From NCBI GenBank assembly GCA_965221785.1, contig CBDCSR010000002.1, positions 682,001 to 746,000 of the forward strand: DNA of 64,000 nt. The letters run 5' to 3'. Position 1 is the stretch's first letter. Each line of letters starts with the position of its first letter. The translations under genes and the position numbers were made by a program. The notes under the pieces are model-generated. The model ran no database searches, had not been told where the DNA came from, and saw only the letters and a list, made by a program, of their open reading frames with translations. Origin of the DNA: BD2-11 sp965221785 (GTDB lineage: Bacteria > Gemmatimonadota > Gemmatimonadetes > Longimicrobiales > Gaopeijiaceae). Of the stretch, positions 9,496 through 17,854 are shown piece by piece.

Positions 9496-10230
9496 ATGAA
9501 CTGTGGGGAGGCAGGCGTCCTGGATTCCTTGTTTTCCGCCGGCGACCCCGTAAACCCTTTTGTGATCTTCGGGCGCGCGCATCTTCTCTCGCTGGCCGTG
9601 CTCGCCGCCTTCGGCTACATGGCCATTCGCCTCGGGCAGTCGGGAAGCGAAGAAACCCGACGCCGCATCAAGCGGGGCATGATTGCTCTGCTCCTCGTCA
9701 CCTTCGTGGAAGGACACTTCTGGTTCGCATTCCACGGCGAGTGGGCGGTGGTGGAGCGCCTCCCCCTGCACATGTGCGGGGTCATGGTGTGGGTGAGCAT
9801 CTACGGCCTCTGGACGGACCGGCCATGGACCCGCCCACTCATGTACTATCTGGGAGTCGCCGGGGCGATTCAGGGGGTCCTCCAGCCGGACAGTCCCTAC
9901 GGGTTCCCCCACGTGCGCTTCGTGGCCACCATGCTCTCGCACACCACGATCGTGGTCGCCGGATTGTGGGTGATCGTCGTGGAAAAGTACACGCCCGGTC
10001 TTCGCTCGACCCTCTGGACCCTCGCACTCCTCCACCTCTACGCGGCGGTCGTCTTCGTCTTCAACCTGCTCGTGGGCTCGAACTACCTCTACATCGTTGA
10101 AAAGCCGGAGTCCACGTCGCTCATGGACATCTTCCCGGAATGGCCCTGGTACCTGCTGGTCCTGGAGGGGCTCCTGCTGGTCATCGTTGTCGGCATGTAC
10201 CTGCCCTTCGCACGCCTGCGCAGGGCCTAG
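9496..10230 (+). CDS. TIGR02206 (YwaF/TMEM164-type) integral membrane protein
   Basis: A 244-residue protein with six or more hydrophobic helices. It has the family hallmarks LPLHMCGVMVWVSIYG, a central GVAGAIQGVLQPD, then FPHVRFVATMLSHTTIVVAGLW, and a late NYLYI segment. Bacterial YwaF-like proteins are uncharacterised. The eukaryotic member TMEM164 has been reported as an acyltransferase acting on ether phospholipids, and the Cys of LHMCG and the His of LSH correspond to residues thought to matter there. Transfer of that function is inference. ATG 9496 lacks a good ribosome-binding site, so the N-terminus is uncertain. A decayed 3' copy of this gene lies at 1723-1788. The gene converges with the DUF2461 gene across a strong hairpin. 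Confidence 0.85.
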   Translation: MNCGEAGVLDSLFSAGDPVNPFVIFGRAHLLSLAVLAAFGYMAIRLGQSGSEETRRRIKRGMIALLLVTFVEGHFWFAFHGEWAVVERLPLHMCGVMVWVSIYGLWTDRPWTRPLMYYLGVAGAIQGVLQPDSPYGFPHVRFVATMLSHTTIVVAGLWVIVVEKYTPGLRSTLWTLALLHLYAAVVFVFNLLVGSNYLYIVEKPESTSLMDIFPEWPWYLLVLEGLLLVIVVGMYLPFARLRRA

Positions 10231-10247
10231 CAAACGACTCACACCTT

Positions 10248-10276
10248 AGCCCGCCTCCCTGCCAGGGGCGCGGGCT
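10248..10276. terminator. GC-rich hairpin between convergent genes
   Basis: AGCCCGC at 10248-10254 pairs perfectly with GCGGGCT at 10270-10276. After one mismatch the helix continues with five more pairs closing a GCC loop. There is no T-run on either side, so this is a terminator candidate serving the plus-strand TIGR02206 gene and the minus-strand DUF2461 gene. Confidence 0.6.
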
Positions 10277-10286
10277 CCGCAGCACC

Positions 10287-10973
10287 TCAGTATCCCACCC
10301 CCAGCGCCCCGCACAGCCAGCGCTGGAACGGCGCGGCGTCCCGGCACAACCGGGTGAATTCATCCAGGAACCCCTCGGACGAGACCGTTTCCTCGTTGAG
10401 ATACGCGACACCGATGAAGTCCTTGCGCCGGAGATCCACGATGAGCGGATGGTCCACACTGAAGCCCTTGGGGGCGCGGATCAGGGAATCGCCCTCAAGC
10501 TCGAACGACGCCCGAAAGCCCTCGTCCCGGGAGGCCCGCAGCCACGCATCCGGGTCTTCGTCGATCGCTTCCCGGATCTTCCGCAGGGCGGGACCACCAG
10601 GCCGCCAGATGCCGCAGCCCACGAAGACGCTGCCCGGCTCCAGGTGCAGGTAGAACCCGGGCGCGTGCGCGTCCTTCGCCGCCTCATGCCGGAAGTGAAT
10701 GCCGGTGTGGGTCTTGTACGGGCTCTTGTCCCTGGAGAAGCGCGTGTCCCGATAGATGCGGAACAGCGAGCCGCCGTTGGCCCGGGGATCCGCGCGGAAG
10801 CGGGGGCCGATGCGCGCAAGGAGGGGTCCGAAGTCGGAGATGAACCGGAGGGCCGGCGCCTTCACGTCGCCCTCATAGCGTGGCTTGTTCGCCGCAAACC
10901 AGTCGCGGTTGTTGTTTGCAGCGAGTTCGGTGAGGAAATCGAAGGTCGCGGGCGTGAAATGGGCGCGGTTCAT
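10287..10973 (-). CDS. DUF2461 (TIGR02453) family protein
   Basis: About 228 residues. It matches TIGR02453 throughout: FTPATFDFLTELAANNNRDWF at the N-terminus, FRIYRDTRFSRDKSPYKTHTG in the middle, GFYLHLEPGSVFVGCGIWRP, then an HPLIVDLRRKDFIG segment. I chose ATG 10973 because family members begin a few residues before FTPET; an in-frame start at 11012 would add 13 low-complexity residues. The function of the family is unknown. It is cytosolic, with no signal sequence, and is common as a single gene in many bacteria. Confidence 0.9.
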   Translation of the reverse strand: MNRAHFTPATFDFLTELAANNNRDWFAANKPRYEGDVKAPALRFISDFGPLLARIGPRFRADPRANGGSLFRIYRDTRFSRDKSPYKTHTGIHFRHEAAKDAHAPGFYLHLEPGSVFVGCGIWRPGGPALRKIREAIDEDPDAWLRASRDEGFRASFELEGDSLIRAPKGFSVDHPLIVDLRRKDFIGVAYLNEETVSSEGFLDEFTRLCRDAAPFQRWLCGALGVGY

Positions 10974-11052
10974 GGGCGTGACGGTATTGGATGGAGATGG
11001 AGGCTGAGGCATAACCTAACACGGTGGTCCCGCGCCTCGGGTCAGTGCCCCG

Positions 11053-11937
11053 TCAGGCCCGGCCGCCGGAGCGGGCATCCCAGCAGGCCCGCATCCGTGC
11101 GATGAAGCGTCCCGGCTTCTCCGCATAGACCCGCCCGCCGATCGTGATCGCGGCCGCCTCCAGCTCGCGTGCCAGACACCCTCCCGCCGCCAGGACGGAC
11201 TCTCGCTCGTGCTCGCTCCCCGCGAGTCCGGGCGACTTCGAAAGCAGGGCGCGAAGCTGGTGCAGATCGTGATGATCGCCGAGCAGATCCCCCAGCCTGC
11301 GTGCCGTCCCGGCAGCGCCCGCCAGGACATCGGGCCCAAGCCCGACCAGCAGCTCCAGGTGGTGACGATGGTACTTGACATCCTTGCGCCACTCATGGAG
11401 AGCGGTCGCGGTCGCGCCTCGGACCGCTCCGCGGAGGCCCTTGCGCCCGCGTCGATAGGTCGCGCGCAGGCCCGGCTCGATGGTCTCGAATCCTCCTCCT
11501 GCCAGCGGCCATCCCGCGATCCGCTCCCGGGCTTCCGCCAGGCCTTCGATCAGCACAGCCAGCACATTGGCGTCCCTGAACTGGAGCCCGCCGCGAGCCG
11601 AGTAGCGGGCCTCCAGCTTCCGGCGCAGGGTTGCATCCGCGGAGTCCCCAAGCCGGTCCAGCGTCTCGAGAGTCGCCTGAGCCTCGCGCACCCCTGCCAG
11701 CCGCCGGGCGGCATCGCGATACCAGCGGTTCTCCCGGCGGAACGTCGGCCCCAGCCGGCCCGCCACCAACCGAAGCAGCGCGCGAATCGCCTTGAAGCGC
11801 TTGCGCGCGTCGTGAACCCCCTCGAAACGTCCCTCGCGGGCCCCGTCGAGCGCCCTCATGGCCCGGTCAACCTCCTCCCGGGCAACGCGGCGGATCTCCG
11901 CCGCAACGTCCCGGTGAAGCCTTATCTCGAACGCCAT
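11053..11937 (-). CDS. CHAD domain protein
   Basis: About 294 residues, all helical, with the alternating basic and histidine pattern of CHAD domains: VHDARKRFKAIRALLRL near the start, then RRLAGVREAQATLETLD, and HEWRKDVKYHRHHLELL in the second half. CHAD domains bind inorganic polyphosphate and often localise to polyP granules. The family is often found with CYTH phosphatases, but no CYTH gene is in the window. ATG 11937 gives MAFEIRLHRDV at the usual domain start; the longer form would need GTG 11961. Upstream it faces the plus-strand genes at 12138. Confidence 0.9.
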   Translation of the reverse strand: MAFEIRLHRDVAAEIRRVAREEVDRAMRALDGAREGRFEGVHDARKRFKAIRALLRLVAGRLGPTFRRENRWYRDAARRLAGVREAQATLETLDRLGDSADATLRRKLEARYSARGGLQFRDANVLAVLIEGLAEARERIAGWPLAGGGFETIEPGLRATYRRGRKGLRGAVRGATATALHEWRKDVKYHRHHLELLVGLGPDVLAGAAGTARRLGDLLGDHHDLHQLRALLSKSPGLAGSEHERESVLAAGGCLARELEAAAITIGGRVYAEKPGRFIARMRACWDARSGGRA

Positions 11938-12137
11938 GCGAGCCCCGCTGTTCGTGCGCACCTGCTACGGAAAGGAGAATGCGGACGGAATCCCGGATCG
12001 GACAACAGTCCGGGCTCCCAGAGGCGTCTCCGCCATCGTTGACACGCCATCCGGGGCTGGGCAGATTCGACCTGAACAACCCTGTCCGGCGCGTCCGGAC
12101 GGGCCTGTCTGCGCAATCCCAGCCGAGAGATCGATCG

Positions 12138-12308
12138 ATGGCCGCTGCCCGTCACAATCCCCTCCTTTTCTACGTCCTGCTGATCGCCACCTTCGTGATG
12201 TCCTACGGAGTGATCTGGTTCGTCGTCAGTGCCAACGCGGCGTCAGTCGGCATCACCCTGGTGGGTGCCGCGGTGGTGTTCCTCACCGGCCGGAAGATCT
12301 GCCAATGA
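12138..12308 (+). CDS. Small two-helix membrane protein
   Basis: A 56-residue product from ATG 12138 with two predicted membrane helices (LLFYVLLIATFVMSYGVIWFVV and ASVGITLVGAAVVFLTG) and a basic C-terminus. I do not recognise a family. Its stop overlaps the start of the metallo-beta-lactamase gene by ATGA (12305-12308), which supports real translation and coupling with that gene. A longer in-frame extension to 11979 is low-complexity and overlaps the CHAD gene promoter, so I rejected it. Confidence 0.6.
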   Translation: MAAARHNPLLFYVLLIATFVMSYGVIWFVVSANAASVGITLVGAAVVFLTGRKICQ

Positions 12309-13210
12309 GGGTCGGGGCACGCATGCCGCGCGCGATGCCGGTCGTGGTCGGCGCGCTCGCGCTCGCCCCGCTGTCGGCTGCAGCCCAGCAGGACTTCTCG
12401 CAGGTTGAGATTCGCACCGAGCAGGTCGCCGACGGGCTATACGTGCTCTTCGGTGCGGGCGGCAACATCGGTCTGTCGGTGGGAGACGACGGGGCCTTCC
12501 TGGTCGATGACCAGTTCGCCCCGCTCACCGAGAAGATCCTCGCGGCGGTGGCGGAGGTCACCGATCAGCCCGTGCGCTGGGTGCTGAACACGCACTGGCA
12601 CGGCGACCACACCGGCGGCAACGAGAACCTGGGCCGCGAAGGCGCCCTGATCGTTGCGCACGAGAACGTGTACCGCCGCCTGAATCCCGCCGAGTTCGCC
12701 GACCTGGTCGGGCGCTCCCAGCAGGTTGCGCCGGAGGGGCTGCCCGTGGTGACCTTCAACGACCGGGTCAGCTTCCACTGGAACGGCGAGGACATCCGCG
12801 TCAACCACATGCCCAACGCGCACACCGACGGCGACGCGCTCGTGTTCTTCACCAACGCCGACGCCGTGCACATGGGGGACACCTTCTTCAACGGGCGCTA
12901 TCCCTTCATCGATGTGGACAGCGGCGGGAACGTCGATGGGGTGATCGCCATCGCCGACTACGTGCTCGGGCACACGACGGCCGGGACGACCATCATCCCC
13001 GGGCACGGCGAGATCACCGACCAGAACTCGCTGCAGGCCTACCGTGACATGCTGTCTACCGTGCGCGGGCGGGTCAGCGGCATGATCGACGACGGGATGA
13101 CGGAAGACGAAGTGGTGGCAGCGGCCCCCACCTCCGATCTGGACGCCACCTGGGGCGAGAATCCCGAGGGCTTCGTGCGCGGCGTCTACGTCAGCCTCAC
13201 GGGCAACTGA
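12305..13210 (+). CDS. Secreted MBL-fold metallo-hydrolase
   Basis: A 301-residue protein. A signal peptide (about 1-27, ending SAAAQ) is followed by a metallo-beta-lactamase fold with the zinc motif THWHGDHTGG (H-x-H-x-D-H). Further ligands are in HMPNAHTDGDALVFF, and GHG occurs in IIPGHGEIT. Length and motif spacing fit the large group of periplasmic MBL enzymes (lactonase, thiol dioxygenase or B3 beta-lactamase-like), and the sequence alone does not choose among them. The start overlaps the stop of the small membrane protein by four bases. The peroxiredoxin-like selenoprotein gene begins 90 bp downstream on the same strand. Confidence 0.9.
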   Translation: MRVGARMPRAMPVVVGALALAPLSAAAQQDFSQVEIRTEQVADGLYVLFGAGGNIGLSVGDDGAFLVDDQFAPLTEKILAAVAEVTDQPVRWVLNTHWHGDHTGGNENLGREGALIVAHENVYRRLNPAEFADLVGRSQQVAPEGLPVVTFNDRVSFHWNGEDIRVNHMPNAHTDGDALVFFTNADAVHMGDTFFNGRYPFIDVDSGGNVDGVIAIADYVLGHTTAGTTIIPGHGEITDQNSLQAYRDMLSTVRGRVSGMIDDGMTEDEVVAAAPTSDLDATWGENPEGFVRGVYVSLTGN

Positions 13211-13300
13211 ACCCAAAACTCACGCAACGCCAGGCCCGCGCGCGACTCCATGTGACCCGCCTGGACCGCGTGCCGAAATTCATCCCCCGGAGAGAAGACG

Positions 13301-13960
13301 ATGACACGACGCACTGGAATCGCGATCGCAGCAGCCGTGGTGCTGCTGGGCGGCTACTATCTGCTGGCCGGCCGCCAGGGCGCCGCACCAGCCTCGCCTG
13401 AGAGCGCGACCGGCGGCGTCGGGCAAACGGCCGACCTGGGCCCCGCCGACGGCCGCGACCTGCCCGGCCAGGACACCGGTCGAGTGGCGGTCGGCGATGC
13501 CGCCCCCGACTTCTCGCTACTCGCCTACTCGGGCGACGTGATCAGCCTTTCGGACTTCCGCGGGCAAAGGAACGTCATCCTCGCCTTCTACCGCGGCCAC
13601 TGGTGACCCTGGTGCGCCGGTCAGCTCGGGGAGCTGAGTGAATTGCTGGACGCCGACCAGGAAGTGGCCGCGGAGATCCTCGCCATTTCCGTGGATGAAC
13701 GCCCGGAACAGCAGATGATGATCGACCGGGTGGCCGCCGAACAGGGCCGCACCATCGACTACCATATCCTGGCCGATCCGGACCACGCCGTGATCGACCG
13801 CTACGGCCTCTTCAACGCCGACAGCCGGCGCCCGGTCCCTCACCCCGCCGTCTACGTCATCGACATGGAAGGCGTCGTGCGCTGGAAGTTCATCGAGGTC
13901 GACTACCGCATCCGTCCGAGCAACGAGGACGTGATGGCGGCGCTGGCGGAGATCGGCTGA
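13301..13960 (+). CDS. Peroxiredoxin-like (AhpC/TSA) selenoprotein, UGA read as selenocysteine
   Basis: A single frame of 219 residues if the in-frame TGA at 13604-13606 is read through. Residues about 7-23 form an N-terminal membrane anchor. A redoxin domain starts near residue 65 (VGDAAPDFSLLAYSGDVISLSDFRGQ) and runs to VMAALAEIG. The TGA falls exactly where relatives carry the catalytic Cys: FYRGHW-[TGA]-PWCAGQLGEL, where family members have FYRGxWCPxC. This gives a U-x-x-C redox motif (Sec 102, Cys 105). The protein continues with full redoxin homology after the TGA (EILAISVDERPEQQ, HPAVYVIDMEGVVRWKFIEVDYRIRPS). ATG 13301 has GGAGAGA upstream. Standard annotation would split it into a 101-residue stub and a 105-residue fragment. 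Sec-containing Prx-like proteins with UxxC are a known bacterial class. Confidence 0.85.
13604..13637 (+). promoter_or_regulatory. UGA codon with candidate bacterial SECIS hairpin
   Basis: The recoded TGA is at 13604-13606. Downstream, TCAGCTC at 13621-13627 pairs perfectly with GAGCTGA at 13631-13637, leaving a three-base GGG loop. The gap from UGA to the apical loop is 21 bases and the loop begins with G. This fits the bacterial SECIS consensus (loop of 3 or more bases, a G in its first two positions, about 16-37 bases from UGA). An alternative, smaller helix pairs TGACC at 13604-13608 with GGTCA at 13619-13623. Confidence 0.6.
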
Positions 13961-13963
13961 ACG

Positions 13964-16192
13964 TTAGTCCTCTCCGAGCAGCTCCCGCATCTCCTCTTCC
14001 GTGAGGCCGATGCTGTCGAAGTCGATGTCCTCCTCGGGGTCGCCGGGACCGGGAGGAGGAGGGGGCGCGGAGCCGCGGGCGGCTGCGGCGGATGTGACGC
14101 CCGGTTTCGAGACGGCTGGCGTGGTGCGGGATGGCGTCGCTCCGGCTGCCGGTGGCACGCTGGCCCCCGGCGCGGCCTGAACTCCCGTCGCGGCGTCCTC
14201 GCCCTTCCTCGACGTCCTGCGCTTCTTCAGTGGCTGCTGCGAGATCGGTCTGCCCCACCACGAACCCAGCACCTCGGCCAGTTCCGTCGTGTCCCGGCTG
14301 CGGAAGAAGTAGCTTCGTCCCTTGACGGGGCGCAGGTGAATGCCCGGGCCGATCAGCCCGAACGCGAGCGGAGGGCTCCGCAGGATTCCGCGGCTCCGCC
14401 AGGCACCCAGGCCGCGCTCCAGGGCAATCTCGTCGATGTCCCCGGCCTTGAGGATGCGCGAGCGCCAGGCGCGCGACTTGATGCGGAGGTGGTCCTCGAA
14501 GATGAGCAGCTTGCGCGGGGATGATGTCAGGAGCAGGGCCGTCGCCACGAGTCCGACGACCAGCATCCCGGCGATGGCGGCGTGCTGGATTGCATAGTCG
14601 TCCACGGGGATGAGCCAGCGTTCCACCGCCCACCCGATCCCCGCCGCGGCGATGCGTCCCAGAGCGAGCGTGACCGCGATCAACCCGAGTGCGTACGCGG
14701 TTCTCAGCACCACCGGCAGCCGGAAATGCGCGACGTAGCGGATGTCCTTCATCCGGACGGGCCTGGTCAGCGCCCACGCGACCACCTTCAGGGTGATCCA
14801 GATGAGCACCGCCACCGCGAGCACGGCCATCCCCTGGCTGACCGGCTGTGTTCGCGACACCGACAGGACCCGGCGTGACTCGTCGAAGGCGTGCGCCGCG
14901 AAGGACGCGACCTGGCTCTGGCTCAGGTTCTCGTAGAAGGAGAGGACGTCGGGGAAGTCGGTGAAGGTGGCCGGGTCGTAGAAGACCTGGCGGGTCCAGG
15001 TGTTGAGGGACTCCGCGGTCTGGTTCGCGCCGCGAAGGCGTTCGATCACCGCGGCGCGGTCAGCTTCGAACTCGGCCGTGCCGAGCGAGCCCGAACGCAG
15101 GTACTCGATCTCTTCGTCGATGATCGCGCTGGCGAAGTCGTAGTCGTCTTCGTCGATGCGGCTGCTCACCTGCAGGTAGGCTGCCGGCCCGCGCGTCACC
15201 AGGTTGGCGCTCGCGCCGTAGACGGCCTTGCGCTCCCCGTAGCGCAGGCGCTGGTTGAGCCGGCGGTTCAGCAGGTCGCGGACGAACATCGCCGTCAGCA
15301 ACTCGTCGGAGTTGGCGTAGAAGAGCTTGTGGCGCGACAGGTAACCGGCCGTCGACTGGAACCCCCACTGGTACGTGGACCGCCCGCGCCCCGGATCCTC
15401 GGCCGTGGTCGCCCAGCGCTCGACCGGTCGTGCGGGGAATGATCCGAAGGTGCGCTGCGCGCGGTCGAGCGCCTCGTCCCGGTCGAGGTCGCCCACGATC
15501 GTGACGGTCATGACCGCGGGCGAGTAGTACCGGTCGTAGAAGCCGCGCAGATCCTCCGGGGTGATGCCCTGCAGGCTCCGCCACATGTCCGGGAAGGGGG
15601 CCCGCAGCCGCTCGATGCCGAACTCGCGCTCCCAGAAGTCCGGGAACGCGAGCCAGCCCGGGTTGAGCGCGGCCACGAGGTGGTCGAAGAACTCGCGCGG
15701 CCGGGCGCGGATCTCGTTCTCGACCGGCTGCCGCCCGCGGTCCACCACGGCCGGGTCCATCTCGTGCGGGGAAAGAATGCCGGCCAGCCACTCGATGGCG
15801 AACAGCCCGTGCTCCCGGCCGATGGTCACGTAGTACCAGGTGCGGTCGCGGTAGGTGAAGCCGTTGCGCCGCCCGCCGATCCCTTCCACGGCGTCCTTGA
15901 TCTCCTGCTCGGTGCGGCCGTCGTGGTCGGAGAACAGCATGTGCTCGGTGAAGTGGGCGAGCTGCTCCTTGCCCGGGGGATCCGCGTCGGACCCCACCGG
16001 CACTCCCGCGCTAACCGAGACGTTGGGCGCGCCGGGAAGCTGCTTGAACCAGATCTTGACGCCGTTGGAGAGGAAGTGGGTCTCGAAGCCGGCAAAGGGG
16101 TTGGAGGTCTCCTGACCCGCGCCTGGTCCCGCGCCAAACAGCACGGCCAACGCCAGGCCGACGGCAACCGACCCGGACCGCACACCTTCCAT
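13964..16192 (-). CDS. M16-type zinc peptidase fused to membrane segments and a PH-like domain
   Basis: A 742-residue protein. After a signal peptide (about 1-26) comes an M16 (insulinase/pitrilysin) N-terminal domain with the inverted zinc motif HFTEH (80-84), a downstream Glu in VENEI (about 158-160) and RNGFTYRDRTWYY. A second, inactive M16 half covers about 200-440. Unusually, the chain then has three hydrophobic segments (about 454-477, 495-520 and 539-556), a basic beta-rich region with PH-like appearance (about 560-650), a Pro/Ala-rich linker and an acidic tail (DIDFDSIGLTEEEMRELLGED). It is predicted to be a membrane-tethered protease with a peptidase head outside the cytoplasm. Its stop is only 3 bp from the stop of the convergent selenoprotein gene. 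Confidence 0.85.
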   Translation of the reverse strand: MEGVRSGSVAVGLALAVLFGAGPGAGQETSNPFAGFETHFLSNGVKIWFKQLPGAPNVSVSAGVPVGSDADPPGKEQLAHFTEHMLFSDHDGRTEQEIKDAVEGIGGRRNGFTYRDRTWYYVTIGREHGLFAIEWLAGILSPHEMDPAVVDRGRQPVENEIRARPREFFDHLVAALNPGWLAFPDFWEREFGIERLRAPFPDMWRSLQGITPEDLRGFYDRYYSPAVMTVTIVGDLDRDEALDRAQRTFGSFPARPVERWATTAEDPGRGRSTYQWGFQSTAGYLSRHKLFYANSDELLTAMFVRDLLNRRLNQRLRYGERKAVYGASANLVTRGPAAYLQVSSRIDEDDYDFASAIIDEEIEYLRSGSLGTAEFEADRAAVIERLRGANQTAESLNTWTRQVFYDPATFTDFPDVLSFYENLSQSQVASFAAHAFDESRRVLSVSRTQPVSQGMAVLAVAVLIWITLKVVAWALTRPVRMKDIRYVAHFRLPVVLRTAYALGLIAVTLALGRIAAAGIGWAVERWLIPVDDYAIQHAAIAGMLVVGLVATALLLTSSPRKLLIFEDHLRIKSRAWRSRILKAGDIDEIALERGLGAWRSRGILRSPPLAFGLIGPGIHLRPVKGRSYFFRSRDTTELAEVLGSWWGRPISQQPLKKRRTSRKGEDAATGVQAAPGASVPPAAGATPSRTTPAVSKPGVTSAAAARGSAPPPPPGPGDPEEDIDFDSIGLTEEEMRELLGED

Positions 16193-16204
16193 CCTGGCCT
16201 GGAA

Positions 16205-17083
16205 TCAGCTCGCGAGCGTGCGCTCGAAGTAGGCCTTGAGCCGGTCCCATGCATCCTGTGCGGGTGCGGTACGCAGATCGGGATCGTCGTCCACACGCAG
16301 CCAGAATCCGTGGTTCACAGCGTCGTAGATGTGGACGTCGTTCTCGATGCCCTGCGCGCGCAACGCGTCCACGAACTGGTTCACCTGGTCGGGCGGGGGG
16401 CCGGTGTCCATCTCCGCGAAAGTGCCGTACACCTCGTGGTCGATCCCCGCCAGCACCGCCGGATCGGTGACCAGCCGCCCGTAGAAGATCGCGGTGGCGT
16501 CGTGATGCTCGCCCCCCAGCGCGTAACTGAGCGCGATGCCGCCGCCGAAACACCACCCCATGGTGCCGATGGCTCCGGTTACGTCGTCGCGCGCGCGCAG
16601 GAAATTCACGGCCTCGTTCAGGTTGGCGATGACGGCGTTCGGATCGGCGTTCGCCTCCGCCATCAGCGCCCGGTTCTCGTCCGGGTTGGATCCGGTGCGG
16701 CCCTGGAACAGGTCCGCAGCCAGCGCCACATAGCCTTCATCGGCCATGGCGTCCGCCACCTGCCGGACCCGGTCTACCAGCCCGTTCCACTCATGGATCA
16801 GCACCAGCGCCGGAAAGGGGCCCTCCCCTTCGGGCACCGCTAGGTATCCGCGTGTGGCCTCGTTCCCCGCGACGTAGTGCACGTCCTCTCCGCGCGGTGC
16901 GGGCGCGGTGCCGAGGATCGCGGCCGGAAGCCCGCCATCATCCGTGGAGCCCATCTCGACGCGGACTTCCATGCCGCCGCCATCGGAGCCCTCGCCGCCC
17001 TCCGAGGCCGGCGCACAGGCAAAGAGCATGAAGAGGAGGCCGATGCCGAGGATGCGTGATGGATGGAGCGTGACGGCGTTCAT
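16205..17083 (-). CDS. Dienelactone hydrolase-family lipoprotein
   Basis: A 292-residue protein. ATG 17083 is preceded by GGGAGGGAAG and gives a lipoprotein signal peptide (lipobox LLFAC), so the longer upstream reading frame is not used. The alpha/beta hydrolase core has MGWCFGGGIALS, the G-x-C-x-G-G nucleophile elbow with Cys typical of dienelactone hydrolases. It also has YEG-like and HEWNGL segments and a DAVNHGFWLRV motif supplying the catalytic His. The true substrate is unknown. The protein should be anchored in the periplasm or outer membrane. It lies 12 bp downstream of the M16 gene start on the same strand, so it may share a transcript. A second, Tat-type member of this family is at 48624-49517. 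Confidence 0.9.
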   Translation of the reverse strand: MNAVTLHPSRILGIGLLFMLFACAPASEGGEGSDGGGMEVRVEMGSTDDGGLPAAILGTAPAPRGEDVHYVAGNEATRGYLAVPEGEGPFPALVLIHEWNGLVDRVRQVADAMADEGYVALAADLFQGRTGSNPDENRALMAEANADPNAVIANLNEAVNFLRARDDVTGAIGTMGWCFGGGIALSYALGGEHHDATAIFYGRLVTDPAVLAGIDHEVYGTFAEMDTGPPPDQVNQFVDALRAQGIENDVHIYDAVNHGFWLRVDDDPDLRTAPAQDAWDRLKAYFERTLAS

Positions 17084-17160
17084 CTTCCCTCCCTGTGGAT
17101 ATGACTGCGGGGACGACCGGCAGGAATGGAAACTACGGCAGGGCGCAGCCCTCCGCGACG

Positions 17161-17730
17161 TTACCGGGGCACGGTGCGCTCTCCCCGGTACTCCACGTGA
17201 AGCCGGGGCGTTCGTTCGTTCACGCGAATCCACATGCGTACTTCGTCGTACGGAGGCTCCGGGTTTCCGAACCCCATGCGCCATTCTTCCCGATGATAGT
17301 TGTAGACGAAGTACTCGCAGTCGGACTCGTAGACGGGCCGGTGCGCGTTCCTGCGTGACGGCAGCTCGCCCTGCCGCTCGAGGCCGGGATACGTGCGCTG
17401 GATATCGCGGGCCAGGAGATCCCAGATGGTCTGGCAGCTCTCGAGGGGCATCACCATGACGTAGGCGCCCTCGACCAGCTCGCCGGTCTCGGGATGGAAG
17501 TAGTAGCCGGCGAGGGCCTGGCGCCCCAGAAGCCGGGCCTCCGTCGAGTAGATGCGAAGCCCTTCGCGCTCGCCCACCTGCTCATTGCCGGCAAGCTCCG
17601 GAATGTCCTCGACCCGGCTGCCCCAGGGGTGTCCCCGGAAACCGTCGACGATGGGTTCCTGCGCGGCGGCGGGAAGCGCGGAGGCGGCCAGAGTTGCGAC
17701 GAGGACGATGCGGCGCATGTTGTAGGGCAT
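17161..17730 (-). CDS. Secreted protein of unknown function
   Basis: About 189 residues from ATG 17730 (GTG 17736 and ATG 17718 are also possible). A clear signal peptide ends ALPAAAQ. The mature part begins VDGFRGHPWGSRVEDIPEL, a 'FRGxPWG' opening seen in small periplasmic proteins of unknown role. It has a Tyr- and Arg-rich second half (DCEYFVYNYHREEWRMGFG, WIRVNERTPRLHVEYRGE) and two Cys residues that could form a disulphide. No enzyme motif is visible. It lies upstream of the dienelactone hydrolase gene on the same strand with a 77 bp gap. Confidence 0.7.
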   Translation of the reverse strand: MPYNMRRIVLVATLAASALPAAAQEPIVDGFRGHPWGSRVEDIPELAGNEQVGEREGLRIYSTEARLLGRQALAGYYFHPETGELVEGAYVMVMPLESCQTIWDLLARDIQRTYPGLERQGELPSRRNAHRPVYESDCEYFVYNYHREEWRMGFGNPEPPYDEVRMWIRVNERTPRLHVEYRGERTVPR

Positions 17731-17854
17731 GTTCACAAGCTAGCGCGTTGACCGACGGGGAGCGACCGCGCGTGCCCGCTGCATCGTTGCCGACCTGACG
17801 CGACACCAGGCAAGCCCCCAAACCGCGTCGCGTGGTAACCTGCGCTCCCGCGCA

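Noticed and set aside
11936..12304. N-terminal extension of the MBL-fold gene
   Set aside because: It overlaps the small membrane protein gene and the CHAD promoter; the product is low-complexity and ATG 12305 gives a clean signal peptide.
13301..13606. Reading the gene as two fragments split by a nonsense mutation
   Set aside because: The stop is TGA exactly at the catalytic Cys position, the frame stays open on both sides, homology continues across it and a SECIS-like hairpin follows. A random mutation remains possible but is less likely.
15680..16843. 387-residue plus-strand frame over the M16 and dienelactone hydrolase genes
   Set aside because: It is antisense to two well-supported genes and shows no recognisable domain.
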